Origin: Manis javanica
Lineage: Eukaryota; Chordata; Mammalia; Pholidota; Manidae
NCBI RefSeq assembly: GCF_040802235.1
Contig: NC_133169.1
Location: 40,989,034 to 41,053,033, forward strand
DNA: 64,000 nt
Reading direction: 5' to 3'
Made by a program: the position numbers and the translations under genes. A model generated the notes under the pieces. The model had not been told where the DNA came from and ran no database searches. It worked only from the letters and a program-made list of their open reading frames with translations. Below are positions 1-12,888 of this stretch, in pieces. Each line of letters starts with the position of its first letter. Positions within the stretch are counted from its first letter, which is position 1.

Positions 1-618
1 GCTAAGTATTTGTGATTTAGGAATGAAGCATTAGAAGATAAGAGAAAAATATTTGAGAAAATTGTAAAAAATCGGGGGAATTTTGTCTTGGGGCTCTCAG
101 GAATGAGTTTAACTCAAACAATGGTGTAAACATAGTTTTACACTGTGTATGGTTAAAGCCATGTCTATGCACGATTTTAATATTAAAGTGACATAGAATT
201 ATTTCACAGTAAATAATCTGCATGTACTCATCTTAGTTTACGTGGGATGCTCCAAATAAATTCCAGGAAATTTAAGGAGTTGCCTGGGCAATCTGAAAGA
301 ACTGGTTTTCAATAATTTTGTGGCTTCTGATAAGTTGCAGAGAACTGTTTGTTTTTTTCATGACATGACATTTGGATACAATATGAAATATACAGGTTAG
401 CTTGATATTGTAGGATTTATCATTAGTTTCAATTGTTAAGTAGATTGAAAATGTAATTTTTGTAATTACCAGTGCCAATAACATTGCACATTATCCCAGT
501 ACTCAGTTTATATAGGGTTGCCTATTACAAAGGTTCCATGAGTTAGCTAATCCTACCTCTCTTTAATTATGAAGAAAAGACAACACAAAGCAGAAATAAA
601 GAATGACAAGTAAGATCG
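1..618. other. AT-rich intergenic DNA, no gene seen
   Basis: I see no coding potential and no recognisable repeat here. The open frames of about 70 codons lack any family signature and are the size expected by chance in AT-rich DNA. Confidence 0.5.
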
Positions 619-1080
619 TGTTATGCCCGAATCGTGGCGAGTCCCAAGAACCACCGGAGGACTCAGATAGCATGTAAAAACAGAGAACCTTTATGAAAGC
701 AGAACAAGCTCGAGCTTAGGCACCCAACCAGCCCGACACAGTGGGACTTGGTTCGGGAGCCCCTGTGAATGTTTTAGCAGGATTTTTATACACACAGGAG
801 AGGCAGTTAGGGAGATTCCTTCCAGGCAGAACTGGGATAGGTTGACTTTTAACTAGGGCTAACTTGTTTCAAGCTGATTGGGTTGTTAGAGGGTTGCTAT
901 GATTAGTTCCCCTTTTTTCTGTTTGTGTAATGCCTTTCAAGAGGGGGTTTTTCTTAGTAACTGACCTGTGACACTGACTTGTGACACTGATTTGTGACAC
1001 TGACTTGTGACACTGACTTGGGCTTAGTTTTAGCCTCTTGAGATGGAGTTACTTTGGTCAAGTCTCGCTTAGTTCTCTCA
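619..1080 (-). mobile_element. Solo LTR of an ERV1-like endogenous retrovirus (fossil)
   Basis: Read on the minus strand, this 462-base block starts TGAGAGAAC and ends CATAACA, the TG...CA ends of an LTR. A TATA-like element (TATAAAAA) lies near plus positions 783-790, followed by a GC-richer stretch with CCCACTGTGTCGG, as in U3-R-U5 of gammaretrovirus-type LTRs. The flanking four bases are atcg (615-618) and atct (1081-1084), a plausible imperfect target duplication. No internal retroviral sequence is attached on either side, so it is a solo LTR left by recombination between two LTRs. The family is assigned by architecture only. It looks moderately old. Confidence 0.6.
963..1019. repeat. 13-bp tandem repeat inside the LTR
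   Basis: Four full copies and one partial copy of a 13-base unit (consensus GACTTGTGACACT) run from 963 to 1014, with the partial unit to about 1019. The copies differ from one another by single bases. In LTR orientation this falls in the U3 part, where enhancer repeats commonly occur. An enhancer role is inference only. Confidence 0.75.
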
Positions 1081-3509
1081 ATCTGTCTTTTGATTCCATG
1101 TCACATGATGGCCAATACAGCATCATTTTGATTAGCTCTGTTCCTTTCTTCTTATGTACTAACAATTTGTCATGTGATATCATTTGAAGAAGTACTGCAT
1201 GTGAAAGGGAAGAAACCTCAGCCATTGAATATCTATTTCAAGGTTTAAAGTAAACAGAACATTTTTTCTTAATGTAAAAATAGATAGTTTTCCCTTTTAT
1301 TTTGTTTTTCTCAAAGATATAACAATAAGTAATCTACTTATATATTATTTGCAAAAGGTTTTCACCTGTCTTGATTTTTTATTAAATTCACTAAAACTTT
1401 GTGTCTTGGACATGAACATTAATGGAAACATATGCAGCAGAAAATAGAAAATCAGATGATTACTTGATGAGTTGGAGAAACAAACCTTGAACTTGTAGAA
1501 GCCCATTCATGGGAGAGAAGATAAGTTTATATAACCCTTTATTTACCATCTACACTGGAACCTGTGCATGTGTGGAATCTGACATGTGTCAAAATTTGTG
1601 CCAGGATTAACTTTTTTTTAATCCTGACCACTAGATCTCATGGTTGATTTAACATTGTCTAGATGATAAACCGAAATTGGCAGCAGTTAAGAAACTTTTC
1701 CTGCTCCCTCTGCTAGTAATTTAGATGCTACATTGATGCATATAGATATTTACATATTAAAACTATCTTTACATAAATATCGCACCTTTGCTCTTAAATT
1801 GTTTGAGGTAACAATTCTGAAATCAAATGGTTATAGTTGACTCTCAGAAGTAAAATAAAACAAAAAATTAAAACTGTTAAGATATATATTCATTATAGAT
1901 GAGTGTTAAGAATTTAAGTTCCTTTAGGCTAAAAAAAAAAGGTTATGTTTAAATTTAACTCATTTCAAGATCTTCTATTTTCTCTTTTTGCTCCCTTAAC
2001 CATATCCTCACTTTTTCCTGCAACGATCCACCTCTAATGATGGGTGTACAGAATGCACGCACTGTTCTCAGATCCTTTCCGTGAGCTGCCGAACGTCCTC
2101 GCCTGGGCGACTTTCATCACAAGGAGACACATGCTCTCCTCTCTGCAAATCAGGCTGCAAATATACATACTGAGAGCATTAAGCAAATCCCTACATCATG
2201 ATGAGGAAATCCTGTGATTGCTAAGTTTCCGAATGAATTAATATTACCGTCACATACATTTAATATGTATTATTTTCCTTCATAGACATCATTTTTCCAT
2301 TTGCTTCCAGTTGAAAATAAAAACTGACAAAGCCTTACCATAATGATTCACATAATTACATAATAGATTTTTCAAACTTTTTAATTTTTATAAGGATGGT
2401 AAACTGATTCTTATTGATTTGATGTGAATATTTAGGATAGATCTGATGGGATATGCCCTATAATCTGGACAATGGCCAGTTTTCTTCTGAAGCAGTTTTT
2501 CCCTATACCACTTTGTTTTTGATCAAAGCTAATCATAGAGGTATATTTTTTCTGATCACTAAGTCAGGCTGTTCATGTTAATTTCAGCCTGTTTATTGAC
2601 ACAGTTGCAGCAAGAGTATGGATTTGCCAAAGTTGAATATATTATAAGCAATCTGAGACTAGACTTTTAAAAGCATATAAATGTAAATTTTTCCACCAAA
2701 GTTCACATAATTTGGGTCACTTCCTCTCCTTTCAAGACCTGAAATATCTTAAATAGTCGAACTTTACCGTGAGGAAACTTACTTATTCACCTGTAAGACA
2801 GGAGTCTTGTAGTAACGTATCATCAGGTCTGCTTTCACAGGAAAAATCTCATTCTGTTGGCTCCTTAAAGTTTATCATAATTCCTTAAAATAGTTTGTCG
2901 TACTTGTATCTACATGTCCACAATTATTTTTGCATTGTCATCCATTATTAGGACTTTATAGCATTGTAACTAGATTTCACAGATTCTAAATAAAATGACC
3001 CAGGAGAGTGTCCACTGGAGTCTAGAGGAGCTTAGTTCTCCCCAGGACCTTTGCATGGAGTCTGGCATGAGATTCTTCATCCCTTCCAGTGTTTCCATAA
3101 TGGACTTCACTAAAAAGGGACAAAGAGTTGAGAATTTATAATACTGAATAATGAATTAATGATCTTAGCAAGTATATAAAAAGCATATATTTTTAATTGC
3201 TTAGAAAGGTAAAGAGATTAAGAACTATATTTTATTGTGTAAACTGATCTAAAATACACAGTATTTGTACCTCTTATATCTCTGCGCTTCTGAATATACC
3301 TCCATGAAATTCCACAAAAGTAAATCAGCATTGGTTGTGCAGAACATAAGAGAATAGGTGGACAGACATTTTGAGAAATAAATAGAAACTGATCAATATA
3401 TACTTTGAGATTGGATTCACATTAAAGGCTGGGCCGTTGTGTTTTATTTCACAAGTACACCACAGAGTTTTGGAGTCCAGGATAGAACTAACTCTAGCTC
3501 TGCCACTTC
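1081..3509. other. Unassigned AT-rich DNA between LTR and retrocopy
   Basis: No gene, RNA gene or repeat family could be assigned in this stretch. A short CpG-bearing patch near 2040-2110 stands out from its AT-rich surroundings but carries no long open frame. It probably holds old degraded repeats that cannot be named by eye. Confidence 0.4.
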
Positions 3510-4347
3510 TTAGAAACATAACCTTGGATCAGTGAATAGAACATCATCATAGGTTGCAATCAATTGTTTTGCTGTGGATGAACTTTTAAGAAATGATGGT
3601 CTAGAATTCCATTTATATTTGCCGCCATTGCTCCAATTCCATTTTGAAGCATTTTGTTCCAGCTTACAAGAACCAGAATTGTTTGCCTTTTTCATGACTT
3701 TTATCCACCCAAGTCATCTGAAGACAGAGTCGGAAAGTTTTGGCTGTCTAATTTTGGGTACTGCTTTGGAGGAAGAGGGTCCCTCGGTAACTGCTGGAGT
3801 ACAGAAGGTACTTTGCAGTCTTGGCCTCTCTCTTTGCATAGTCGTATGCTGTAATCTTTCCATTTCCATTAAACGAGTTATCATGTTCCGTAGAGCCTTC
3901 TGCAGGTCCCATTGTGGCTTTCCAATTTTCAGATTTCGAGGGCACTAGTTTGGGCAAGTCCAGAGTGCTGAAAGGAGAAGGAAGGAAATCAGCATATGGA
4001 AATACTTCACTTAGTTCCTCAGTGAAAAATTCTTCAACAGTTTCTACTGTTTCTGGTTTTAAGTTCAGGTCCATCTTTTTAAAATAGCTGAGCAAAGTAT
4101 CATTTGCTTTCTCGTTTTCTGATATATCACTTTCATCAGTTAATTTTTCTTCCACACTGCTGTTGCCATATTTCAAGTTCCAGTTTGGAGCAGATAGAGT
4201 TTCACCATGATTGCCTTCTATAGTTGAGCATAAAGTAATGGGTTTCACTTCTGTCCTTAAAAAAGTTTCCCTCACCACAGGGCCAGCAGAGATCACGTGG
4301 CATCCAAAGTCCAGGGTAAGAACCAACTTGCTTATTAACTGAAACAC
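3510..4347 (-). pseudogene. FAM217A: FAM217A-like retrocopy, broken
   Basis: Minus-strand translation gives a continuous match, from memory, to the FAM217 family conserved region. Recognisable blocks are DFLPSPFSTLDL, the helix ITRLMEMERLQH, PSSSKAVPKIRQPKLSD and NNSGSCKLEQNASKWNWSN, then KQLIATYDD at the end. FAM217 proteins have no well-established biochemical activity. The match is spread over shifting frames. The 199-codon open frame (4347-3748) goes out of register just after STEH near 3885. The next segment is open for about 20 codons, and another shift near 3805 restores RQPKLSD. An in-frame TGA near 3715 follows SVFR. I see no intron-like gap between blocks, which suggests a processed copy, but no poly-A tail or target duplication was found. 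The block order fits FAM217A better than FAM217B; that choice rests on memory. It has no link to the OR genes. Confidence 0.6.
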
Positions 4348-4357
4348 TTGTTAGTGA

Positions 4358-7300
4358 GTGGTGCTCAGTGAAGAGCCTTCACTATTTTTAAATGTTGGGC
4401 CGTATATATTCACAATATTGTACAACCATTATCACCATCCATCTCTAGAATATTTTCATCATGCCAAACCAAAGTCTAACTGTATAAACAATAATGCCCC
4501 CATTTTCCCCTCCCCTCAGTCCTGCCAAGCACAATTAGCTCTTTCTCTAATACCTCACAGGAGTGGAATCATACAATATTTGTCCTTTTTTGTCATGTTT
4601 ATTTCACTAGAAAAATGTTCACAAGGTTTTCCCATGGTGTAGCATGCATCAGAATTTCATTCATTTTTAAGGCCAAATACTATTCCATTGTAAGTGTTTA
4701 CCTATTTATTCACTTTAGGGCATGTAGGCATGTGGGTTGTTTCAAGCTTTTGGTTATTGTGAATTATGCTGTAATAAACGTTGGCGTACAGATACCTTTA
4801 ATATTTGATTTAAATTTTTTTCTATATACATAGAGGTGGAATTGCTGAATGATACAGTAAGTCTACGTTAAAATTTTAGAGAAATTGTCATGGTCTTTTT
4901 CTTTGTCTCCCAGCAGGAATGCATAAAAACTTGAACTTCTCTGCATTCTTGACAGTAGTTGATGTTTCTTTTCTTTTCTTTTTCCTTATTTGTTCTTTGT
5001 TTTCTTTTCCTTCTTTTACTTACATAATAGCTTTCGTAACAGGTATGAAGGTTTATTTCATTGCTTTTTTATTTGTATTTACCTAAGGACCAGTGATGTT
5101 GCCATCATATCATGTGCTCATTGGCCATTTGTTCATCTTTGGAGGAATGTGTATTTGAATCCTTTACCCATGTTAATTTAGTTGTTTGTTTTTTGTTGTT
5201 GAATTTTGGAGTTATTTATGTTATAGATGTATATCCTATATACAAAACATTTTCTTCATTTACATTAGTGGTCTTTTCACTCTAGAGAGGTTGGTTGTCC
5301 CTTGATGCAGAAAAATTGTATTTTTGAAAAACTTTTAATAATGCTAACTTTTCTATTTTTTTCTTTTGAAACCTATAGTTTTGGTTTCCTATCTAAAAAA
5401 AAATCACTGACCACTCACTCTAATGACAATTTTCCCCCATGTTTCTTTCAAGAAATTCATGGTTTTAGCTCTTATTTTTAGGTGTTTGATCCATTTTGAG
5501 TTAATTTTTGTATATTATATGGCTAATGGTTCAAGTTTATTCTTCCACATGTGAATATTCAGTTTTATCAATAGCATTTGTTGAAAGAACTGTCCTTTCT
5601 TCATTAAGTGACCTTTAAACCCTTGTTGAAAATCATTTCATCATCCATGTGAGAGTTTACCTCTGGATTCTCTATTCTATTCAATTGTTTTGTCTTTTTG
5701 TAAATACCACACTGTTTTCTTTATTATAGCTTAATAGTTGATGGTTAAAATCAGGAAATGTGTGTCCTCCCACTTTGTTCCTTTTAAAGATTTTGTTTCA
5801 TGAAGATCTCTTCATGCTGTTAATGCGGTGCATTACATACATTTGTTTTCATGTTTTACATTTCTGACATTCCAGAAATAAATGTAACTAGGCCATGTGT
5901 ATGATCCCTTTAATGCGATGTTAATTAATTCTATTCAGTAGTATGTTATGAGGATGTTGCATAAAGACTCATATCCAGAACATATTTTCTTATAGCATAT
6001 TTTTATTATCTTGCAGTATCCCTTTCTGCCTTTGGTTCTAGGGATATGCTGGTCTAATAGAATGAGTTAGTAAGTCCATCCTCCTTTTTTTGGAAAAGTT
6101 TGAGAAGGACTGGTGTTAAGTCATTTTTATGTTTGGCAAAATTAATCAATGAATTCATCTACCAGTGATACTCTTTTATTGAGAGGTTTTAATTACTTAT
6201 TCTGCTTTTTAATTAATTATAAGTGTACTCAAATTTTGTAATTCTTCATGACCCAGTTTTGGTGTAGCTTTTGTTTATAGGAATTTATCCATTTAAATGA
6301 GGTTATCCAATATTTTAATACATGGTTATTCATACTACCATCTGATAATTGCTTTCATTTTTGTAAAATTTATAATAATTTACATACATTAATTTTTGGT
6401 TTTAATATTTTGAGGCTTCCCTTTTTTTCTTGGTCAACATAGCTAAAGATCTGATAATTTTCAAAGAACCATATTTTGTGCTGATGGGATTTTTTTCTGC
6501 TTTTTTTCTCTATGTAATATTTTATTTAAATTTGTTCTTATAAATATGTATTTCTTCTTTGTGCTAGGTTGAGGTTTACTTTATTTCTTTTTCTATGTCT
6601 TTATGCATAAAGTTTGGTTGTTGATTTAAGATATTTCTTATTTTTAATATAAATATTTTAAAACTTCTCTACTTAGCACTGCTTTATATACATTCTGTAA
6701 GTTTTATATGTTGGATTTTCTGTTGTTGTTCTCCTATGCCTCTAGGTGGTTTCTTAATTTGCTTTGTGATTTCTTAGACCTCTTGGATTTTAAGAGTGTG
6801 TGTTTCATTTCCATGTACTTGTGAGTTTTCTGATTTTTCTTCTACTACTTGTTTTCAATTTTTCTATCACTAATGTACAATTACAAGAGCAACATTATGG
6901 TTACTAGACTCCCTCCATTATCAAGTCCCCACCACATACCCCATTACAGTCACTGTCCATCAGCATAGTAAGATGCTATAGAATCACTATTTGTCTTCTT
7001 TGTGTTGTACTGCCTTCCCTGTGCTTCCCCACTACATTATGTGTGTTAATAATCATAATGCCCCTTTTCCCCACTTACCCTTCCCTTCCCACCCACCCTC
7101 CCCAGTCCCTTTCCCTTTAGTGTTAGTCCATTCTTGGGTTCTGTGAGTCTACTCTTGTTTTGTTCCTTCCACTTTTTCTTTGTTCTTATGCTCCACAGAT
7201 GAGTGAAATCATCTGATACTTGTCTTTTTCCACCTGGCTTATTTCACTGAGCAGAGTACCCTCTGGTTCCACCCATGTTGTTGCAAATAATAGGATTTGT

Positions 7301-10190
7301 TTTCTTCTTATGACTGAATAATACTCCATTGTGTATATGTACCACATCTTTCTTTTACTGCTGATCCTAGCTTTATACAGGTTTTATCAGAAAAGATAAA
7401 CATCTGATTTTGATTTAAACATTTAAATTTATTACACCATACTTTGTGACCAGACATGTATTCTATCCTGAAGACTGCACCACATGAAATTGGGACAGTT
7501 GTGTACTCAGATATTGTTTAATGGAGTGTTCAGTATATTTCTGTTAAGTCCAATTGGTTTACTAGTTTTCCAAGTTCATTATTTTCCTATTGCTATTATA
7601 CCTGGTGGTTCTAACCATTATTGAAAGAGGGATATTGAAATCTCCAACAATTATTGTAAAGCTACTATCCATTCTTGCAAGATTTGCTTCCTATATTTGG
7701 GATATCTGATGTTTTGTGTATATAAGTTTGTAATTGTTAAATCTTCTTAATCAATTGCAGTTTAATTGGTATACAATGTTCTTGTTTTACAAATTTTTGA
7801 CTTAAATTCTACTTTGTTATTAGTATTAATATTAATATTATTTTGTCCAGTGTTGTCTGATAATTATATGGTATTAGTATTTGTCTAAACTGTAGCCAAA
7901 ATTAGCCCACCTCATTCTCTGGCTACATTTGCAGGGATTTTCTTTCTTACATCCTTTTACTTTCAAGCTATTTATGATCTCATCTATACAAAGTGAATCT
8001 CTAACAGATAGTAGTCAGTGACATTTCTATAAAATCCATTTACCAATCTATACTCTTGATTAGGATTTCAATCCACTTACAGTTAGAGTAGTTATTGATG
8101 AAGAATAAATATCTTTGCCATTTTCTATTTCTTTATGTATATCTAATTATTTTTTATTCTTATACTCCCTAGTACCGCCTTTCATTGTATTTAGTTGATT
8201 TGATTTCATTGTGAAATGCTTTGATTCCCTTTTATCACCTTCTGTATCTCTTCTCTAGGGTTTTTATTTATAGTTACCATGGTGATTACATATAATATCT
8301 TAGAAGTTTAATGACTTAATTTGTATTAATACTTACAGAAGTATTACTTACATACAGAAATTCTACTTCTATACAGGACTGAGACACTTAAGATTATTGA
8401 TATCACAAATTAATTTTTATATCTTGTGTATTAATACTATTTTTATACATTTGTCTTTAAATATTTAGTGAATTAAAGTATTTATAAATCAGTATGATAG
8501 TACTATTTATTTTTATATTTTCCTATGTATATAACTTGCTAAAGATCTTTAAATTTCTACACCACTCCAAGTTACAGTCTATCATCATTTCATTTAAACC
8601 TGAAGGACTCTCTTTGCCAGTTTTTGTAGAAGGCCAGTAATGATAAATTTTCTTTGGTTTTGTTATGAGACTGTCTTTGGGTGTCTCCTTTTAAAAAGGA
8701 AACACTGTCCAGATATAACATTCTCATTTCCCATAAATATTTTTTTCCACCATATTGAATATATTATCTCACAGTGCTCCGTTCTCCAAGGATTATGCTA
8801 AAAAATCAGCAAGTATTCTTATTGGGAAGTACTTATTTGTACATGGGAAGTAACTTATTTCTGTCTTCAATATTATCTCTTTGTTTTGACAGTTTACTTA
8901 AATGTGTCTATTTGTGAGTCTGTGTTTATCCCTTTTTGGATTTATTTAGTTTCTTGGATTGTATATTAAAATCTTTCTCAAAGTTTGTGAATTTATGTTA
9001 TTTTTCATTCAAATAATCTCCATGCATCTTTCACTCTCATCTCCTTCTGGGACTCCCATAATAAATCTTCTATTTCAATTTGTAAGGGCCACATATACCT
9101 TTGGCTATGTTCACTTTTCCTCATTCTATTTTCTTTCTCATGATTAAACTCTCAAATTACGATTTGCCTGTTTGCACTTTCATTATTTTTATATGAATAT
9201 AAAGCTTTGTTAAAAGCTTCTGTTGAGTATTTCAAGTGAATTTCTCATTTTTTCCAAATCTTCAGTGTGAAAATTACTGTTTTTCTATTTTTAGACTTTT
9301 CAACTTTTTATATTCTCATTTTGTTTATATAAAATATCTTAAAACATTATTTCTATTTTCTGTTAAATATTTGACACAGTAAATTTTGTTAAGTATTTCC
9401 AATTTCTGAGATTCCTCAGGAACAGGTTATCCCAGTGTACTTTCTTTTCATGAGTAGACTATGTTTTCCTGTTTCTATGTAAACTATGTGATTATTTTTG
9501 CCGAAAACTGGGCATTTGAAATAAAACTCACTTCTCCCAATTTATGCAGACTGGCTGTCTATTATGACAGTCCTTCACTACAATGGGGCTGATTTCAGTT
9601 TAGGGAATAATCCAGCCAATATCCAAAGCCTTCTGAGATTTTTCTAAGCATGTATCTTTCCTTAGAACTATGGAAAATTCTAAATTTTTCATTATATATG
9701 ACTGCTCTGAAATGATTTATATGCCATAGGACCCCATCTAATTTTTTCCTGAGGTATTAGTCTACCACTGGACTCTATTTCAGTCTATTGCTGCAGTCAT
9801 CTCTGTGTCTTCAGTGTCTCTGAAGATTCCCTGAGAAGTATCTATATTTCCTCTTTAGATGTGATTTAAGTGGAACCTAAACCAGTGCTCCAGGTGGCTG
9901 CAAGAGAATTTAGATGTTTGTATGTAAGGTCTGCTTAGTTACCTGTTGTTTGAGAGAAGAACCTGAACATTTAGCTGCTGCTTGTTCCAGCCCAGGGCTA
10001 AATGTCAGGTAGCAGCAGCAGGAATGTGTGGAAAGCGGTGAATAAAATTGCCACTATTGCTTGATTAGACATTCACTTGGTTGTCATAGACCTTTGAGTG
10101 TTTTGCAGCTATAAGCTTATTTTAGTCATTTCCTCATTTGTTTGATTTTTGTTTAATGGTTCTATGAGTTAACAGAAGCTTGTACATTCC
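4358..10190 (-). mobile_element. Old near full-length LINE-1, minus orientation
   Basis: From 4358 rightwards the plus strand reads as the reverse complement of an ancient L1. It begins with the 3' region (CAACCATTATCACCATCCAT), then GGAATCATACAATATTTGTCC, then ATACTATTCCATTG and TCATTGGCCATTTGTTCATC, all stock L1 phrases. Reverse-transcriptase-region phrases follow, such as GTGTCCTCCCACTTTGTTC at 5762. ORF1 and 5' region phrases appear towards 8600-9900, for example AAACTGGGCATTTGAAATAA at 9505. All frames are broken by many changes. It is interrupted by a nested L1 end at 6850-7348. The subfamily (L1M type) and the exact right end, around 10.1-10.2 kb, are approximate. Confidence 0.75.
6850..7348 (-). 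mobile_element. 5'-truncated L1 3' end nested in the older L1
   Basis: About 500 bases interrupt the older minus-strand L1. They contain CATTACAGTCACTGTCCATC and GAATCACTATTTGTCTTC, a lineage-specific L1 3' UTR also present at 20640-20843. L1 ORF2 tail phrases follow, such as TGAATAATACTCCATTGTG. Imperfect flanking copies TTTCTTCTACTACT (6836-6849) and TTTCTTTTACTGCT (7349-7362) look like a 14-base target-site duplication with two differences. The element is much shorter than a full L1, so it was truncated at its 5' end when inserted. It must be younger than its host L1. Confidence 0.65.
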
Positions 10191-10199
10191 AAGTCCATT

Positions 10200-12885
10200 A
10201 TATTTATTATTTGAAATAAAAAATGTATAAATTTTGACAATATTTGAATAAGGAACTTTTAGTTTCACAGTGAAATTGAGAGGAAGGTACAGAGACTTCC
10301 CACATTTCTGTTGCCCTCACACGCACATCCCACAGTATTATTAACATCCTCCAGAAGGAAGGTACATTATATTTGTTACATTTGATGAATCCACACTGAC
10401 ATATCATAACCACCCAATGTCACAGTTTTCCTTAGAGTTCGCTCTTGGTGTCGTGTGTTCTATAGCTAAGGACAAATGTATGATCACATATATCCATCAT
10501 TACGATATACAGAGTAATTATTGCACTAAAATCTTCTGTCATCTCCTAATCCATTCTTCCACTGCCACGATATCTCTGGCAACCACTGAACTTTTAATGT
10601 ACCCATAGTTTTGTTTTTTTCAGAATGTCTTAGGTTTGAAATCTTTATACAGTTTTTCATAATTGCTTCTTTCACTTTATGTGTGTTTAAGTTTCCTCGA
10701 TGTCTTTTCATGCTTTGATACTTCATTTGTTTTTATCTCTGAATATTTATAGTCTGGATGAACCATTTTATCAGTTGACTCACTGAGTGACATTTTGTTT
10801 GCTTTCAAATTTGAGGAATTATAAATAAAGCTGTTACAAAACTCCACTTTAGATTTTTGTGTGGAAGAAATTTTTAATTCCTTTGGTTAAATAGCCAAGT
10901 TAATGATACTCTGTTAGGTGGTAAGAAAGGCTTAGTTCTGTAAGAGACTACCAAACCATTTTCCCAAGTGGTCACCCCATTTTGTAACTCCACCAGCAGT
11001 GAATGATAATTTCTGTTGTTTCAAGTTCTTGTTAGCATTTAGTGTTGTCAGAATCATGGATCTGCACCATCTGATAGGCAGGTAATGGGGGCATATCACT
11101 GTCTGGATTTGATGATATGATATGAAACATAGTTTCATATTCTTACCATGTTTATACCTTCTTTGATGAGGTTCCTTTTTATTGAAATATACTTGATATA
11201 TATTTTTTCAGATGTAAAGCAGTGAATCAAAAAATATATACATCACTAAATGCTCACTATGGTAAGCATAGTTATCATCTTTCAACATTGAACAAATGCA
11301 GTATATTTGCCTATATTCCCTGTGTTTTACTTCCATCCAAGTAATTAATTTACTTTATAATTTGAAGTTTGTACTTCTTAATCAGTTTCTTTTCCTCATT
11401 GTTGATTTTAAGACTTCTCTCTATATTTTTAATAGCAATCCTCTATCAGATGTGTCTTTTGCAAAGACTTGTATGAATTTGTGGCTTGTCACTTCCTTGA
11501 ATTTGTTTTTCAAAGTAGAGTTATTAATTTCAATAAATCTTGCTAATTTCTTTTATTTCATTGACTATGCCTTTATTTTTGTTACCAAATTTTTTGGCGT
11601 AGGATTTTCATACTATTTCTTTACCATTTTTATTTCCATAGGATCTGATGCAATCCCCTCTTTCACTTCTGATATTGTTAATTTGTGTTCTTAGCCTGGC
11701 TAGAGATTTACCAATTCTGTTGATCGTTTCAAACAATCATCTTTTTTCTCTCATTCACTTCTTTATTGGTTTCTTGTGTTCAATTTCACTAAGTTGTGCT
11801 CTTATTCTTTCTATTTCTTTTTTCTTTACTTCAGATGTAATTTGATATTATTTTATTGTCCCTGAGATGAAAAAGTAGATTATTAATTTTAGATCTTTCC
11901 TCTTTTTAAATATATACACTCAATGCCATAAACATCCCTGTATGTACTGCTTTCTTTGCAACTCATACATGTTTATAAGTTGTCTTTCCTTTTGTTTAAA
12001 GGTATTTTACAAATTTTCTTGAAATGACATTATTTACACATATATATTGCACAGGTACATTGTTTAACCTCCACATATTTTGGAATTTTCTTATCTTTCT
12101 TATATTGATTTCTGATTTAATTTCCCCTGAAAAAAGACATTGCATGATTTCTCTTCTAGTTGAGGTGCATTTTATGACCCAGAACACAGTCTATTTTGGT
12201 GTACATTCCATGTAAGCAAGCAGAATGTGTATGGTGTTTTTGAGTGAAGTAGTCTATACCTGTATAGATTTTCTTGTTTAGTGTTAAACTGGTATAATTT
12301 TATATATCTACTTAGATTTTACTTATGTTGCTTATATTTAAAGTTTATTTTTTATAGGCAACATATGGTTGAATACTGTTTTGTAATACTTGCAGTATTT
12401 TAAAAAATTAATTGGTGCTTTAGACCATTGATATTCAAACGATCTTATATTACTGGATTAATATCTACCATATTTAATACTGTTTTCTATTCATTGCCCT
12501 TGTTCTTTGCTCCTTTCTTTGCATTTAACATTTTCTGACATTCTGTGACTTCTTTGATTCCATTTTTCTCTCTCATTTTTATGACGTAAGTTGTTTTATT
12601 TTTTTCATGGTTGCTTCAGAGTTTGTAATACAGATGTATAACTATTTGAAATCTACTTTCAAATAACACTGTATGTTGTCAAGGCTACTTTTAGCATGTT
12701 ATAATAGCAAAGTAATTATAATTCATCCCTCTTATCATTTGTATCTTTGCTGTCATTATTTTCAATTATAAATAAGCACACATTTGTATAAATGGTACAT
12801 ATGTAATCATATATACTTGAGTACATTGCTGTGATTGCTATTTTGAACAAACTGTTATCATTTAGATCAATTTAAGAATAAAAAA
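10200..12885 (-). mobile_element. Composite of old LINE-1 fragments, minus orientation
   Basis: 10200-11165 is the reverse complement of an old L1 3' region; recognisable phrases are TTTCAGAATGTCTTAGGTTTG, AAGTTTCCTCGATGTCTTTT and CCAGCAGTGAATGATAATTT. At about 11168 a second 3'-UTR-like start (TTTTTATTGAAATATACTTG) appears. ORF2 phrases follow, including CTATCAGATGTGTCTTTTGC and ATTGTTAATTTGTGTTCTTAGC near 11435-11695. At least two decayed elements are therefore joined. All reading frames are broken, including the 132-codon frame at 11296-11694. The limits are approximate. Confidence 0.65.
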
Positions 12886-12888
12886 ATG

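Noticed and set aside
11296-11694. 132-codon plus-strand open frame rich in Phe and Leu
   Set aside because: It is the antisense of decayed L1 ORF2 sequence; the T-rich strand gives long hydrophobic frames by chance.
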